Below, piece by piece: positions 13,504 through 13,703 of a DNA stretch of 13,703 bases; within the stretch, counting starts at the first letter, position 1; the number at the start of each line of letters is the position of its first letter. Where the stretch lies: positions 745 through 14,447 of the forward strand of contig PKWF01000058.1 of assembly GCA_003133185.1 (NCBI GenBank), in the 5' to 3' direction. A model generated the notes under the pieces. It did not search any database and was not told where the DNA came from. It worked only from the letters and a program-made list of their open reading frames with translations. The position numbers and the translations under genes are program-made. This DNA is from Vulcanimicrobiota bacterium (GTDB taxonomy: Bacteria; Vulcanimicrobiota; Vulcanimicrobiia; Vulcanimicrobiales; Vulcanimicrobiaceae).

Positions 13504-13703
13504 ATGCAATCGGACCGCTTTTTTCAGACCACTCGCGGAAAGATCGTCAGCGAACTCCGCCGGCGAGGCTCGGCTTCGGCCGCCGATCTGGCACAAGTCT
13601 TCGGGCTCTCGCCCAACGCCGTGCGCCAGCAGCTCATGGTTCTCGAGCGCGACAGCCTGGTGGCAGAGACGTCGGTGCGCCGCGGTCCGACAAAACCAAC
13701 ATA
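13504..13703 (+). CDS. SufR-like winged-helix transcriptional regulator, 3' part outside window
   Basis: Only 66 codons are visible. They encode a DNA-binding domain: TRGKIVSELRRRGSASAADLAQVFGLSPNAVRQQLMVLERDSLV, followed by a wing (VRRGPTKPT). This is the ArsR/DeoR-like winged helix found at the N-terminus of SufR and related regulators. The C-terminal cysteines that bind a [4Fe-4S] cluster in SufR would lie beyond the window and cannot be checked. Divergent placement 86 bases from sufC supports a role as Fe-S-responsive repressor of the suf genes, but this is inference. The ATG at 13504 is supported by the start of the domain; an AGGA lies a rather long 12 bases upstream. Confidence 0.8.
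   Translation, partial: MQSDRFFQTTRGKIVSELRRRGSASAADLAQVFGLSPNAVRQQLMVLERDSLVAETSVRRGPTKPT

Overview
The window is GC-rich, densely packed bacterial chromosome. The genes present (SUF Fe-S operon with SufU, ECF sigma/anti-sigma pair, family 5 lipoprotein) and many unrecognised small proteins suggest an uncultured high-GC soil-type lineage. Candidatus Eremiobacterota/WPS-2 is my best guess, but no marker here proves it. I see no tRNA, rRNA, CRISPR array or insertion sequence.

Region A (1-6756, minus strand) is a tightly spaced run read from right to left. It contains an ECF sigma factor, a protein fusing a zinc-finger anti-sigma domain to an O6-alkylguanine-DNA alkyltransferase, a PHP-domain phosphoesterase with a histone H1-like tail, an EF-G-like GTPase that lacks the usual catalytic histidine, and a family 5 substrate-binding lipoprotein cut by the window edge. 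The sigma/anti-sigma-alkyltransferase pair is the most interesting thing here. Its architecture suggests that a DNA-repair suicide enzyme doubles as the sensor controlling a sigma factor.

Region B (6757-7022) is a gap with several consecutive hairpins ending in a strong plus-strand intrinsic terminator, so it may encode a small RNA. Region C (7023-9756) holds five small genes of unknown function: a plus-strand gene, two minus-strand genes (one probably exported), and two plus-strand genes, the second a membrane-anchored protein with a Pro/Thr-rich linker and an NTF2-like C-terminal part.

Region D (9789-13703) is a SUF iron-sulfur cluster assembly locus. On the minus strand, sufC, sufD, sufS and sufU overlap or nearly touch. 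A SufR-like winged-helix regulator is divergently transcribed on the plus strand and cut by the right edge. sufB is not in the window and may lie beyond the regulator. SufS mobilises sulfur from cysteine, SufU accepts and transfers it, and SufC/SufD (with SufB) form the ATP-driven scaffold.
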